A DNA stretch of 64,000 nucleotides from Eonycteris spelaea (Eukaryota; Chordata; Mammalia; Chiroptera; Pteropodidae). Each line of letters begins with the position of its first letter. Within the stretch, counting starts at the first letter, position 1. The notes under the pieces were generated by a model that saw nothing but the letters and a program-made list of their open reading frames with translations, ran no database searches and was not told where the DNA came from. The stretch is taken from NCBI GenBank assembly GCA_003508835.1, contig PUFA01000165.1:1312001-1376000 (forward strand). Direction: 5' to 3'. Made by a program: the position numbers and the translations under genes. Shown here piece after piece: positions 1-12,935 of this stretch.

Positions 1-519
1 TGTGAGGTAAAAACTTAAATGTAGCTGTCAGGTGGCACAAATTATTTTCTTCAGTATCGTTCAGCACCCACACTTGCTCAGCATGGGAGCCCCCGGTGCC
101 TTTGTTGGGCACTTGAAATATGGCTCGTCTGAATGGAGATGTGCTGTTAGTGGAAAACGAACACCAGGTTTTAAAGACTTAGTAGGCCCGGTATTTTAAG
201 AATGCAGAATAACTCATTGATAATTTTAGGTTGATTTCATGTTGAAGTGATACTAGTATTTTAGAAATATGATTTACATAAAATATATTTAATATCAACT
301 CACCCATTTTGTTGTACTTTTTATAATTTGACTACTAGATAACTTTAAATGACACACCAGGCCTGCATTATATTTCTCTTGGAGAGCCCTATATCAGAAG
401 TTTCAGTGTAAGATTACATTTCAAACTAAACCCAAGCACTGCTTAGTTTATATGTATTTTCCAGGTATGTTTCCTGTGTGCACTGTGGGTTACCTTTAAG
501 AATACACATCATGATAAAG

Positions 520-690
520 ATAAAGACTTGGGACTGAGACAAAACTGAGTTTTAATCCAGACCCTCTATTTGTGGCCTCAGGTTCCTCACCCATTTAAAA
601 AGAGTAATTGTACCCTGAACTGACTGTGGTTAGGCGTGGGATAATGAACTAATGTTATAGTAATATTAGCAAACATTTTGTTATTTTGAA
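520..690 (+). repeat. MIR fragment
   Basis: Shows the MIR order of motifs in sense: a diverged 'gggactgagac' start, then 'cctcaggttcctcacccatt' (cf. CTCAGTTTCCTCATCTGTAA), then 'gataatg'. Ancient tRNA-derived SINE, strongly diverged. Confidence 0.6.
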
Positions 691-834
691 TAATTGTATT
701 TTCTCCAGGTTAACACATTTAAAATCTCTATTTTGAAATTTTATTGTAAACGTAAAAACAGAAGCAAACAAACAAAAACCCACCCCGTGGTGCCTGTTGC
801 AATACATCCGCCAGCTCCTAGTAATGGAATTGCA

Positions 835-1085
835 ATAGCTAGTGTTCCCTGAGAGCTACCTGCCAGGCAGTGTGCTTTCAAGGAATTGTCTCATTTGATC
901 CTCAGAACAACCTCAGAAGGAAATACCTACTATTGTCTCCATTGAATAGATGAAGCACTAAGGCACAGTGAGTTGAGCTGACTTGCCCAATGTTACGCAG
1001 CTAGTAAGTGGTCATCCAGGCATTGAGCCCATGTGGTCTAACTCTAGAGCCACATTCTTTGTCTCTTCCCAATATTGTCCACCAG
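835..1085 (-). repeat. MIR element, near full length
   Basis: Antisense MIR landmarks in order: 'tgccaggcagtgtgctttca', 'atcctcagaacaacctcag', 'tgaagcactaaggcacagtg', 'acttgcccaatgttacgcag' and 'ctagtaagtgg'. Confidence 0.85.
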
Positions 1086-2439
1086 TGAAGAGAGGACAGA
1101 ATAAAAGAGCCAACAGCAAATGCATGCTCCTAGGAGATTTGCTTTTCATGGACACATATTGTGATTTTATAGCATATATCTAAAATATTTTCCATTATTG
1201 TGTTTTTACTAGTTTGTACAGTGGGCTTAAATACATCCTGGATTTAGAGCTTTCCCCAAAGAACACATTGTTTCCCAGGCCTATTACAATCTGAATCAGG
1301 TTTGAGCAATTCCAAGATAGAATTATATGGGGGAAATGCATTTTGAGGCCCTTATCACAGTTGTGTGGTCACTACAGTGTCAACTATGTTGTATCACCTA
1401 TGTGTATAGTAGGGTCTCTGTAAATGTTATTTATTAATGTTTATTGCAGTGCTTCTGAAAACATACCTTTAGAAAGCAAAGAATATAATATTTTAAAATT
1501 ACTGTCATTCATTCTGTTAAATTATCTGACTTGTGATGTGGATATGTTCTCTCATCATGTATGATTGTCTCTTAAAATAATTACCTTTGATTAGAGTTGA
1601 GCTTTGAGCGGTTTTACTTCTGTTATACTGGAATCCTCTTTACCTTAACGTGACACACCTTCAGCCCAGCAGACACAACCGGGTCATTCCCTAATGTGTA
1701 TCTTTCATTGTTGCTTCATGTTTAACCAAGAGGATTAGGAAGCATTGATGTATTTTCTTTTCAAGTAAGATACTCATACCTAGATGGGGTGGGGACGGCG
1801 GTGGGGTAGCCTGTGATCAAAGTTCAGAGTCTTCAGCTCCTTCAGAAAGTTAAAATGTGCTCATATGTATGGTGCATGGACTGGAATCATTAGGAAGAAA
1901 TGTCTGCATATTTGGAAAAGTCCCTGGAGATTACCTAATTCAAGATAAAGGTTTGGATTGATGAGAACTGAAATAAAACTACAGCGATGGCACTCTTAGC
2001 TTCTCCCCATCCCACCCATCCTCTGAGTTCTGGTCTGGAACTGCCTAAAGGAGCCAGGTGGGTTAGGGTACACGGATGTGTGAGGCACCTTCAGCAAACG
2101 CACCACAATTGCTAGGCACACCTCTGTGCCTTTAAATGGTTATTAAACAGAAAGCCGGATGTGCTTATCTGAATAGTGACAACTCTTGTAAACACTCAGT
2201 CACAAAGTTCAGCATTCTGGTTTAGGTGGGCCGGTGTGGGGCTTGGAAGGTGGTTACTTGGGAGTTCCTGCTGTATGCATGGGTGGGGAAAGGAAAAGGA
2301 GGGAAAGCTTGCCACCTACGCCCAGTTGTTAGGCAAGGATTCTGTAAGTACCTCAGAACAGGAAGGAAGCTTAGAGCCCTTCCACTCCACCCTTCTTGTG
2401 TAGATAGGTAAACTGAGGCCCCGTGAACAGGAATGTATA

Positions 2440-2700
2440 TTTGAATAATAGCAAAAGCTAATATGTATCACTATGAATAATACACCAGGCACTTGGTTAA
2501 ATATTTTCTGTGTGTTAACTCATTTAATATCTGTGACAAGTGTGTGAGGTAGGTACTACTAGTATCTTACCCATTTTTCAGTTGAGGAAACAGTCTCAGA
2601 GAATTAAGTTATCTCCTCAAGACCATAGAACTAGGAAGTTCCAGAGCTGGAGTATAGAAGCAGATCTCTGTGTTAGAGCCACCATTGTTCCCTGCTACAC
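2440..2700 (-). repeat. MIR element
   Basis: Antisense MIR: 'caccaggcacttggttaaat', 'gttaactcatttaatatctg', 'gtgaggtaggtactactagt', 'agttgaggaaacagtctcag', ending in 'ttccagagctgg'. Confidence 0.8.
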
Positions 2701-2800
2701 ACTCAGGCCTCTTCAACAAAGCAGTGTCAGGCATTGCTCAGCCTACTTCTTATGGAACCTGATCATATATTTTCTGTTTGTGTTTGTATGTGTGTGTGTG

Positions 2801-3434
2801 TGAGTTTTCTCCTGCTGTATAACAAAATATTATGAACTTAATGGCTTAAAATAACAGACATTTATCATCTCAGTTTCCATGGAGTCCAGACCTAGCTTGG
2901 CTAAGTCCTTTACTCAGAATCTTACAAGTCTGTATTGAAGGTGGCAGTAAGCTTTGATCTCATCTGAGGCTCGATGTCCTCTTCTAAGTTTACCAGCTTC
3001 CAGAATTCATGGAATTCAGGTCAATACCCAGAATTCATAGAATTCAGGTTAATACGATTATAGAACTAAGGCCTTGAGCTCCTAGAGGGTGACCATTGTT
3101 CCCTGCCTGCGGTCTTCTCCACAACATGGCAGTTTGTTTTTTCAAGGCCAAGAGAAAGGTCTCTCTGTCATCCAGGAGAGCCCCAGTCCTTCTTTTAAGG
3201 GGTTAACCTGATTAGACCAGGCCCACCAAGGGAAAAAAAATCTCTCCTTTGATTAACTCAGAGTCAACTGATTAGGGACTTTAATTACATCTGCAGAATC
3301 ATTTGTACCATATAACATAACATAAACAGGGGCTTGATATTCCATCATACTGACACATCTTGTTTGTACTCACAGGAGGCCTCAGTATAAGGATATGGGT
3401 CACAGTGGTCATGTTAGCATTCTTTTTGCCACAG
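2801..3434 (-). mobile_element. MLT1-like MaLR LTR (antisense)
   Basis: Starts near 'tcctgctgtataacaaaata' and 'taatggcttaaaataacag', the antisense start typical of MLT1-type solo LTRs. Later it has 'tgatctcatctgaggctcga', 'cacaacatggcag' and an end resembling 'cattctttttgccaca'. It contains a 28-bp tandem duplication at 3000-3055. The subfamily is assigned from memory. Confidence 0.65.
3000..3055. repeat. 28-bp tandem duplication
   Basis: Two adjacent 28-bp copies (3000-3027 and 3028-3055), each containing AGAATTCAT and GAATTCAGG, differ at two positions, both transitions. Lies inside the MLT1-like LTR. Confidence 0.85.
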
Positions 3435-3559
3435 ACATCATTATTAATGCTTGTTCCTCAGCATCCTAGAGGCAGAGAGAGCAGGAGACAGAACTAAATA
3501 AACTCTGGGATTGCTGTGGTTCAAGGAGTGGGTAGAATGAGACATAGCAGAGAAGCAAT

Positions 3560-3775
3560 AGATAGGAGCACCTGGGCTCTGCAGCCCTATGTTCAGAACT
3601 TGTCGTTGCCATTCTCTAGGCATGGATCATAAAGAGATTGTTTAGCCTCTCTGCGCCTCAGTTTCTCTGTTCACTGCATATATGGTACTTCCTAGCATTT
3701 TGTGCTGACAAATGAAATAATCAGCATTAAGCAGAGCTTGACATATGCTGAGGGCTTGAGAAAGACCACCTGTTT
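3560..3775 (+). repeat. MIR element
   Basis: Sense MIR: 'cacctgggctctgcagccct' start, 'ttagcctctctgcgcctcag', 'tttctctgttcactg', then 'aaatgaaataatcagcatta'. Confidence 0.65.
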
Positions 3776-3974
3776 GTATGTTTAGTGTCTCATGTTTGAA
3801 GGACACAGGAAAATAGAAACAGAAGTATAAAGTTAATTTGCCTCCATGTGGTGGCTGGGAAGCATGGGACTTTGAGGTAGCATTTGGGTGAGTTTGCATT
3901 ATTAGGGTCACACAGTGGACCAAAGCTGTGGAAGATGCATTATTTGTTGTGAAGAAAAATGCTGACCTGTGGAA

Positions 3975-4195
3975 AGACAGCCAGAGTGATGTGGTAGAAA
4001 GTAAAATACCCCGGGGAGTTCTGGGACCTTACTCTAGGACCAGTTTTGCCAGTAATTCTCTACTTAGGCCATCACCCACTTCTATAGACCTCAGATTTTT
4101 TCTCTGTAAAAGAGGCCAGAGTAAAAATATAGGTCCTGGGAATAGCAGGCTATCTAAGATACCTACTAAGTCTAAAAGTCATAATACTTTTGACT
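3975..4195 (+). repeat. MIR element, diverged
   Basis: Sense MIR features: 'tgatgtggtagaaagtaaaa', 'tgccagtaattctctactta', 'agacctcagattttttctct', 'gtaaaagaggccagagtaaa', ending 'ctaagatacctac'. Confidence 0.55.
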
Positions 4196-4689
4196 AGTTT
4201 TCTGTGCAAAGGATGGCCAAAAAGTAAGTAAGTCTATTTCATTAGCTCTTTATTGAAAAGAAAAAAAAAAGACTTTACAAACAAGTGTCCCCAATTGGAA
4301 ATAAACTGAAAAAATTTCATTTTGCCAAATTACTGGACTTTACACCTGTGTCTTTCTACCCATTGCAGCAATTACCATGTCCCTTGCCCTTGAAATTTTC
4401 CTTTATGTCTTCTTCCCAAGTGGTGGATTTTAAAACCCCTTAATATAATACGTCTTTGGGTCTTTGGGTGGGCGGACAGAGGTGAGCATAATTTAAAACC
4501 TCCATGCCCCGTTTCCCTACACTCCCAGGTCCTCCCTTCACCTAGTCTTGTTCCCACTTTGACCTAGGCAGCCTTCCTATGATACTTTGACTCCCAACAT
4601 TTACTAGTAGCTGCCAATTTAATTTCTATGGATTGGAGTCTGGGTCTTGACAAAAGAAAGTTGATAAAATATAGCACTAACAACATCCA

Positions 4690-4905
4690 CTCATGCCGTG
4701 TACCTCGTGTGGGTATCACTTAATATTCCAAGCAAATGTGCACCTGGGTAGCAGTATTCCCATTTGACAGTTGAGGAGATTGAAACTCGAATGAGTTAAA
4801 TAACTTGCCCAATGGGACAGTAACAAGTGGCTGAACAGGAATTTGAACCCACGTGTGGTATGTGCCAAACTCTGTGCTCTTAGCCAGCAAGGTAAACAGC
4901 GGGAA
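4690..4905 (-). repeat. MIR element
   Basis: Antisense MIR: 'tattcccatttgacagttga', 'ggagattgaaactcgaatga', 'aacttgcccaatgggacagt', 'aacaagtggctgaacaggaa', 'tttgaacccacgtg', ending 'ctctgtgctcttagcc'. Confidence 0.85.
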
Positions 4906-7050
4906 CATTGTCAATAATTTAAAAACTCAGAGCTCACTCCTGACTGCCATCATGCCTGCCTTTTAAGAATCCAGAGTAACTCCCAAAAGTGAGCTTGAAA
5001 AGATGGAAGCAGTGAAACGCACTTCAGAGGGCCAATATCCTGGAGAATACCAAAGGAGGAAAAAGAGGTCATGTCAGAATCAACACCACCACCATGTCAA
5101 ATTCTCAGTGGTGAGCTAGAAGAAAACTATATTACAGCAAATGATACTTCTAATCTGCTTGTGGTAAAGATTCATAACTGGAAAATAAGCATGTGACAGT
5201 TCCTCATTTGAGTATAAACTTCACTCATTAATATCAATTATAGTGCTTCTTTAACAAAGAGGGGAAACTGTAATAATAATAATAAGTAATGGTTCTTATA
5301 GAGATTGTAAAAAGATTTTAGAAATTTGTGCTTTGAGAAGTTGGAAAATGTACTACGTTTATATACAGGATTAATTTTCACTCAGAAGAGAAATCAAAGG
5401 TCTCTATGAGTAAGATAAGTATCAAGTTTCAGGGTGGTTTTATTTTTTTTCCTCCTGCCAGACTGTCTGAAACTTATCTCAAGTATCATGGTAAAAAGAG
5501 AAGTGGCGGGTAGACACAAAAATGTAATAGATATATTTTAGGGATAGAATATGAACTGCCTTTCTAAATGCATATCAGAAGGATAATTTATTCCAGTCGA
5601 GGAGGTTTATGTTATAATTTTACCATATTAAATCATAATTGCTCTTAAAAAGAAAATAGAGATGCATACATTGCTACTGTCAGGCTATCCCACTCTATGT
5701 GAATAGCACCCTCCTATACTTGTTGATTTCACCCTTATCTCACACCAGAGCCATCTGTAGCTTTCCTTTGGAAATCTGGGTGGGGAGAGGGATAAGGGAG
5801 GAAGAAGAGTCTGAATCAGGCACTTGCCATGGCTTTGGCAAAACCATTTTCTGTTATGACACTGCTCAAGTTAACACTTAAGAATAGATGGCACTGCTGG
5901 CTATCTGGAACCAAATTATCCTTTAATTAGATCATTGTATCAAGATGGTTGGGATACCTGGGTTAGTTGAAGACTAAGTAATTTCCATTGTTATGGATGT
6001 TTGATAACTATTTCAGTAAATGCTAATGATTGCTTTTGTAAGTAAATGATTTCTAATCCGATTGCATTTCCTCTTTTCACCGGAAAAAAATAAATGTGGG
6101 GGAGGGGGAATGAGAACATACATTGACTGTATATTTGGAAGAAAACAATTAGAAAATGTTTGTGACTATATCTGGTGGGAAGCATAGAAAGTAATTCTAG
6201 AAAAACTATAGATCTGAAATTATTGCCACTCTGCAGGTTATATTTTATATGGAATAGAGATACTTGAGCCAATAGATCAGACATGCCATCTAATACTTAA
6301 TTGTCCATTTCTTGAAATATTTCTAATGTATAAATTGTTTTCATGTCTTCTTATAAACATTAAATTTGATAATATGATTATAAGGATTTTAAAAATAAAA
6401 TCAAATTAAAGGTTTTCTTAACATGCACACACACACCAGATTAGAGTCTAGTAATGCTTTTTGATTTTCCAGCATGAACTGAATTAGATGGAGACATAAT
6501 TCATATATGAATTACCCCTTTACCTCAGAGTATGAACTTCATGTCTTTCTTTTTTTATTTTTAAATAGCACACAAAATAATACTCAGCTTATCTAACTGA
6601 TAAAAGGCCATACAGTAGTGTTTAGAAACATTTTTATTATTTTTAAAATGTAATACCTGATACATAAAGAAGAATATACTATATGCTTCATCGAATTATT
6701 TAGACCATTATTTTGTATGCCAGTAATAAAGTGAAAATGACTGCTAAGTCAACTAATCCATAGTTACTATCTCATCTCTTTTAAGAGGCATCCCGATTTT
6801 GGAAATGTTAAAATGAAAACAAAACAACAAAAAACCTAGAAGCTATTAAATTTAGTATACAACAACTTATTAAGTTATAGAGCATAATAGAATAAGCGTT
6901 CATGAACACCCTCTCACATCCAATCAGTCAAGAATTGGCCCATTACTCATAACTTGCATTTCTTCCCATAGCCTGTGCAGATAGGTAAACTCTCCTCTTG
7001 AATTTTTTTGGTTTATTTATGCTGTCTTTTCAAACACCTTTAAACTCTGT
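4906..7050. other. Intron stretch, no recognisable element
   Basis: AT-rich unique-looking sequence with a short (TAA)n run near 5272-5287. I see no gene, RNA or clear repeat family here. Confidence 0.5.
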
Positions 7051-7059
7051 CTATTCACT

Positions 7060-7425
7060 CTGAACAGAGTCTCTCGTATCTCTAGTCACTGTTGTCTTTG
7101 GTGCCTGACACAGAACTCTGGCCCAAAGAATGTTGGTCAAGTAATTATTGCCGAAGCCGTATAAGCAGATTGTCTGAGGCACATCCAAATTGTCTCTACC
7201 CTTTAAGGTGTGGTTTAAACACCATTTATTTCCTCTAGGAAATCTCTAACTGCTTCACTGGAAAAATGATATTGCCTCCTTTTGAACTCTCTCCGCAATT
7301 GTATCTTCATCCACTCCTTGTACCAAATCGATATACCTACCCCTTCTTTTCACTTACAGGCCTTTACTCATCCCTGCCTTCCTGTTAGACTGGCAATAAA
7401 GTTCCTGTTTGTTGTAGTTTGATAC
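7060..7425 (+). repeat. L2-like LINE 3' fragment
   Basis: Contains 'ttcctctaggaaatctctaa', then pyrimidine-rich sequence and 'cctgttagactggcaataaa', resembling the 3' end of L2 in sense. Highly diverged. Confidence 0.45.
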
Positions 7426-7439
7426 CTCACATAATAATA

Positions 7440-7585
7440 AAGATAACTTAGATTAAATTATATCTGACACTTTATGTATAATCTCACCAAATTGACCTAA
7501 ATGAGGTCAGTGCTATGACTATTCCCATTTAATAGATTAGGAAACTGAGATTGCTTAAGCAATTAACATATGTCAAATGAAGGAA
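7440..7585 (-). repeat. MIR fragment
   Basis: Antisense MIR core: 'ctattcccatttaatagatt', 'aggaaactgagattgcttaa', 'gcaattaacatatgtc'. Confidence 0.55.
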
Positions 7586-8107
7586 GATAATGCACCTAAA
7601 TTATTTTGCCTGAGTATACTTCAATTTTTCTCTGGAGCGTAAGGTTTTATGCTTATCCATGGACATGTGGTTCAGAAATAAATGGAGAAAAAAATAAAAC
7701 AAGTAAGTGAAATGGATACAAGATTTCCTTAAGAGTGAGATTAGCAACTTTTGTTTTAATATTTAGGAGACATTTGTGTTTTCTATCATGCTGGTTCCCT
7801 AATTTTCTAATGGATTTATTTATTTCCCCATCGATTTATAAGAAGATTCTTATGTACCATAAAAATTAGACCTTATTTCTAGGATAATGATATGCAGATA
7901 TTTACATAGTGTTTTCAGTGTTCTTTTGAATTTGCTGTACTATTTCTGCCATATTCAGTTTTAATATAGTTTTATTTATCAGTTATTTTTCCATAGTTCC
8001 TAAGCTTTTCATTATTATACCCCAGAAATGCATTCCTACCTCTGAGATAAAAAGAACATTTCTGTTTTTCCTTTTATAAAATATTTTTTAAATGCAGATA
8101 AGGCTAG

Positions 8108-8147
8108 GATCTTAAAAAAAAAAAAAATTGGATCTTAAAAAAAAAAC
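8108..8147. repeat. Duplicated A-rich unit
   Basis: Two copies of GGATCTTAAAAAAA in close succession, separated by more A and 'tt'. Likely slippage product. Confidence 0.6.
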
Positions 8148-8154
8148 CTACCTT

Positions 8155-8420
8155 AGCACAGCCATTTATTCATTCGTTTGTTTAACCAACACATTTATTT
8201 AGCCCCTATGGAATACAGAGATGAATAAGACTAGAAAATGCTCCTGCTGAGTGCAGTGGGAAGCCTTTGCAATGGCATGATAGGATGTGCATTTTCAAAA
8301 GATTCTTCTGGCAGCTATGCAAAGAAGAGATTTTAGGGGCAAGAAAGGAAACGAGAGAGAAGTAGGAAAGATACGCCCGCTTGGAGCAGACCCAGCATTT
8401 GGTCAGTAGATCCAAGGTTC
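8155..8420 (-). repeat. L2-like LINE fragment (antisense)
   Basis: Starts 'gccatttattcattcgtttg', with 'aaccaacacatttatttagc', then 'aatggcatgataggatgtgc' and 'gattcttctggcagctatgc', which recall antisense L2-type sequence. Diverged. Confidence 0.5.
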
Positions 8421-8451
8421 AAATAAGAGTCCTCTAAGTTCGAGCTCGAGT

Positions 8452-8473
8452 GTTACTGCTGCTGCTGCTGCTG
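8452..8473. repeat. Short (TGC)n microsatellite
   Basis: Five to six tandem TGC units after 'gtgttac'. Non-coding intronic triplet run. Confidence 0.8.
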
Positions 8474-9599
8474 AAATGCCAAACAATCTGGGCATCCAGA
8501 TTAAATGCTAGTTTGAACCTGGAGCAGAGAGGGACTTTGTGTGGGGCACCGTTCAAAGGAAACCTGGACAGGTGGCAACCTTGCTCTCTTGGCACCAGCA
8601 AGCAGAGCAGTGCTCAGTGGTGATGGATGGCTCTACATTGTTCCCAGCACAGCGTTGGGTGTGGGAAGGTGGGGGGTGGCATGGCCCTGGGGAGCTCAGA
8701 GAAGTCTCCTCCGGGCTTTTCTTGTATTTTGTCTCCCCCTTAGTATTTCAGCCAAAGCATTAACTCTGTGTTCCAACCACGTGTCTGCCTAGAAATCTCA
8801 CTATTGTTAGATATGCTCTTGTTCACAGTCCGAGTATTTGTATTCTTATACATTTTAAACTAAAAATGTCTGAGTTTTGGTAAAAATGGGACAATTAGAG
8901 TAGTTTGCAAAGCTTAGTAAGTTTTTTTTTTTTAAGGATTGAAAGAATGTGACTACATGCAGTTTATTAATATAATCCTCCTTTCTTGAAGGTCCATGAA
9001 CACATTTTGCTCCATCAGTATTTTTTTCTCCTCTTCACTTTATAAGTGATTCTTCCCCTTGACTTCCCAATCTCAGGAGACAACAGTGTTTTCCTTGAAA
9101 ATACAGAGTGAATCAGCCTGGTGTGTGTGTTTTCTAAGTGTTGGTTTTCCGAGACATTCTCATGAAAAGGACTAGTATTGCTAAGTCATTTTTTAATATA
9201 AGGAGGTCCATGTTTGGGCATTGAAATTAATTTCCCTTATCTCTCCATACAAATAGCCACCCTGGCTCCTTTGATTTATTACCTGGGATGGTTCAGCAGC
9301 ACTAAAAACAGAGAACGGGAAGACATCACCTTTACGTGGCATCATTAGTCACAGCATTAGAAGCATCACCCTGCATGGACTGTATCGCACAAGCTCCTGC
9401 CATGCCATGAGAACACCCTGTTCTGTTACTACGTGCTGAACACATAGGGCATGTCTGTGGCTGCGAGGCCACCTTTTTCATTTTTTAGTAAGTTGCCCCC
9501 ACCCAAAATCCTTCCCATCTTTTTTCCCTAACATAGTGTAAAAGAATTTTCCAAGTTACAGATATAATCTCTGGTTAAAGACAAGGTACTGACAAGGAG

Positions 9600-10475
9600 A
9601 AAATACTTTAAAATCACTTCTCCAACCATGGACTTGTATATAGAATATATGAAGAACCCCCAAACTCTACAATGACATTTTTTTTTTAATTTAAAAATGG
9701 GCAAAAGACCTAAACAGAAATTTCACAGGAAATTTCTAAACAGGAAAAAAAAAAAAGATATACAAAAAGCTTAAAAAGTTTAAGGAAACGTCAACTATAA
9801 TTATGTTGAGAAAAAATCTAAAAACCACAAGGTACCATCACATACCTATGAAAATGGCTGGAATTTAAAAATACTAGCAATGCTAAGTGCTGGCAAGGAT
9901 GTGGAACAAATGAATTTCCATGCATTGCTGATGGGAAGGCAAAATGGTGTAGTTACTCTCAAAAATAATTGGTCAGTTTCTTTAAAAGTTAAATATACAG
10001 TTATCATATGACCCAGTGTTCTCACTCTGGGTATTTATCCTAGGGAAAAGATGACATATGCTTAAAGAAAAGGCTACACATGAATGTCCATAGAAGTTTT
10101 ATGTATAGTAGCCCCATGATGGGGAAAAACTTAAATATCCTTCAGTAGGTGAATGGATAAACTATGGTATGTAGAATCATACAGTAGAATAATATTCAGC
10201 AATAATAAGGGACAAGCTGTTAATTTACCCCACAGCTTAGAATATCTCAGAGATATGTTGAGTAATAACGTGACTCCATGTATATGGCATTCTCAAAAAG
10301 ACAGAACAACAGTAACAGAAACTAAGTCAGTGGTTAGGAATGGAGTGGAAGGTATGACTGGTAAGCGATAGTAACATAAGGAAGTTTTGGGGATGATGGA
10401 TTTGTTCTGTATCTTGATCATGGTGGTGACTCTCTGAATTTATACATGTGTTAAAATTGATAGTAACTATATGCT
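9600..10475 (+). mobile_element. Old L1 fragment, ORF2 end and 3' UTR (sense)
   Basis: Diagnostic L1 3' landmarks in order: 'aaaatgggcaaaagacctaa', 'ggtaccatcacatacctatg', 'gctggcaaggatgtggaaca', 'tcatatgacccagtgttctc', 'gggtatttatcctaggg', 'gtgaatggataaactatggt', 'aataatattcagcaataata', 'tcttgatcatggtggtgact'. The reading frame is destroyed by many indels. Fits an old L1M subfamily. Confidence 0.88.
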
Positions 10476-11374
10476 TCCCACACCCGAAGGGTCCATTTGG
10501 TAAATTTTTTAACAAACAAAAATCTTAAGTCCAAACTTTTGCACAAGGCCCAGCTGTCTTTTGCAATTCTTCCAGCTTCTTCTCAGCATTCTGGCCCTTC
10601 CCATCAGGTCCCTCCATGGTCACTTTTATATTTCTACCTGTGGACACATTCATCTCTCTGCCCAGAACCTCTCCCGTCCACTTCTCTGTGCATCCACCTC
10701 ACCTGGCTAACTGATGGGCATCCTTCAGTGCTCAGATGTGGGTACACTAGAACCTGCTCTTGATTAGCTGCCTCTGCACACCCAAACCTGGACTCTTGTA
10801 AGCCCCTGTCATGATGCTTACTGCCCTGTTCCAAGTGCCTGTTTATTGGTCGCCTTACCTGTTCAGTCATGAGTTCAGGGAAAGCTGATTTCACTGCTCA
10901 CTTTCCAGCCCTGATAGATAGTCCACAAAGAGTTCAGTAAGTAGCCCAGGGAGGATAAAAAGGGAGTCTACGCACTGGACTTGGAGTCAGTTTTCGTTTT
11001 GTTTTACTTTGCCGCCTTTTCCTGGCTGCTCCTGTCCCTGAGCCCCATGCTGAAATTCCTTACCTCCCGTTGATCTTCCAGCAGGGGAATCCTCTCTTCT
11101 GGCTTCCCTCAAACTACTTGTTAAAAAGCAATAAATCATGGTTTTAAAGACCTTTATAGTCTTCTTTCCTTTGGGCAAATATAAAATTATGTGGGAAAGT
11201 CATGACTGTGGAGGGATTTTCTTGCTTTTTCTTCAGAGATTAGGTGGGTTTTATAGTGCACCATGAAAAGGCATAAGTGGTAAAATCCTTATTATACGTA
11301 TATTTGTACATATTTATTGAGCCCCATCTTCCAAATTCCCTTGGGAGTGGGGCGGGGGAAGAACAGACTTCCAA

Positions 11375-11378
<4 letters not shown>

Positions 11379-11450
<72 letters not shown>
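11379..11450. repeat. (TA)n microsatellite
   Basis: About 72 bp of nearly pure TA, interrupted once by 'attataat'. Translations across it give artificial IYIYIY runs. Confidence 0.97.
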
Positions 11451-11451
<1 letters not shown>

Positions 11452-11484
11452 AAAAATACTGAGCTCTTATTCGGGAATCCATAG

Positions 11485-11529
11485 CGATGATGATGACGAT
11501 GGTGGTGGTGGTGGCAGTGGCAGCAGCAT
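11485..11529. repeat. Compound GAT/GGT/GCA triplet repeat
   Basis: 'gatgatgatgacgatggtgg' followed by more GGT and 'ggcagtggcagcagc'. Low-complexity triplet tract. Confidence 0.8.
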
Positions 11530-11722
11530 TAAATAGTGCTTACTAAAGGCCAGACTCTGTCTTAGAAGCACTTCATATATGTAATTCACTTACTTCTCAC
11601 AGCAACCTAGGAGCTAGTGCTCTCATTGTTTCCACTTTGCACTTGAGAAAACCTACAGCTAAATCAAAGTTGAGAATGGAATTTGGATTTGAACCCAGGC
11701 CACGTGGCTCCACCTTCCAAAC
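11530..11722 (-). repeat. MIR element
   Basis: Antisense MIR: 'aatagtgcttactaaaggcc', 'agactctgtcttagaagcac', 'tgtttccactttgcacttga', 'gaaaacctacag', 'tttggatttgaacccaggcc'. Confidence 0.8.
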
Positions 11723-12054
11723 TATGAAACAAATGGTGTAGGGAAGCTAGGAGACATGATTTTCCTCACCAGGGCCACAAGCTGACCTCTTTTCACTTCT
11801 CCCCAGGCAGGTGTCTCCACATCCTTTGCGTGAACTGCCAAAAAGCTCCAGAATGGTTTGGGATGTGCCGCCTTTTCTCTAGCCAAAGATGATTCCATAT
11901 TTGTGTCTTGGTCAGTATTAGGATAGATAATTGGAATAATTAGAAAAGGAAGCTAAACATCAAAAATCAAAATGGCTCAGGAAAGAAGCACAAAAAATAA
12001 AAATGAACTTGGATTGTGTTGTACAATTTTTAAAATGTTTTCACTTATGTTTTC

Positions 12055-12185
12055 ATTTAAGATACCCATCACCACTGCTTGTTATTGTTACCTCCTCTTT
12101 ATAGGCGAGAAATGTAAAGTGAGTGGCCTGCCCGGGTCTACCACGCTGGTCCATGTGGGACTAGAGCGCAGCTGGCTCAGTCTTT
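12055..12185 (-). repeat. MIR fragment
   Basis: 'gttacctcctctttataggc', 'gagaaatgtaaagtgagtgg', 'cctgcccgggtc' and 'gggactagagcgcagctgg' keep the antisense MIR order. Diverged. Confidence 0.45.
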
Positions 12186-12299
12186 CCCTTCCCTTGCCCT
12201 CCATCTCGCCTCTGCTCCTCCCCTTCATTGAAATTTTTATTCATTAAAAGAAATTCTTCCATAAACTTTAGATGCAGGCAACATGATTTCATCTATTTT

Positions 12300-12935
12300 C
12301 TACATGTATCAGCTTCCTGTTGCTGCATGACAAATTGCCACAAACTTAACAGCTTAAAACATCCATTTATTAGCTCACAGTTTTATGTGTCAGAAGTCCA
12401 GGCGCAGAGCTGCTGGGTTTTCTGCTCAGAGTATCAGAAAGTTCGGAGTGTCGGAAGGGTTACCTCGGCTGAATTCTTCTCTGGAGTCCCTCCCTGGGCA
12501 GTAATCTGCTTCTAAAATCATACAGGTTTTTGGTAGAACTCAGTTGTGTTTGTAGGTCTGAGGTCCTCCTTTCCTTGCTGGCTGTCAGAATGGGGCCACT
12601 TTCAGCTTCTAGAGGCTGCCCATATTTATTGCCACATGGCCTCCTCCACCTTGATGTCAGTAATGGCACATCAGATCTTTCTTGCACTTTGAATCTCTGA
12701 CTTCTGCATCTCCGATCTATAAACTCCAGTGTAAACTCCAAAATATAAACACCACTTGATTTTTCCAGTCCCGTTCAGATTCTCTCCCTTTCCTAAGGTC
12801 AGCTTATTTGGGACCTTAAGTACAGCTGTAAAATCCTTACATCAAAACCTTGATTAATGTTGGATTGATATCTGGGACAAGGAGTAGGAATGTGAGAGAT
12901 CATCTTAGAATTCTGCCTGCCCCCATGCATTACAG
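12300..12935 (-). mobile_element. MaLR/MLT1-like LTR (antisense)
   Basis: Begins 'cagcttcctgttgctgcatg', 'acaaattgccacaaacttaa', 'cagcttaaaac', then 'cagcttctagaggctgccca' and 'ccacatggcctcctccacct'. Ends 'gagatcatcttagaattctg', 'cctgccccc'. The boundaries and order are those of a long, common mammalian LTR. The exact subfamily name is uncertain. Confidence 0.7.

Noticed and set aside
11240..11482. Open frames across the (TA)n tract on both strands
   Set aside because: The IYIY runs are microsatellite translation, not protein.
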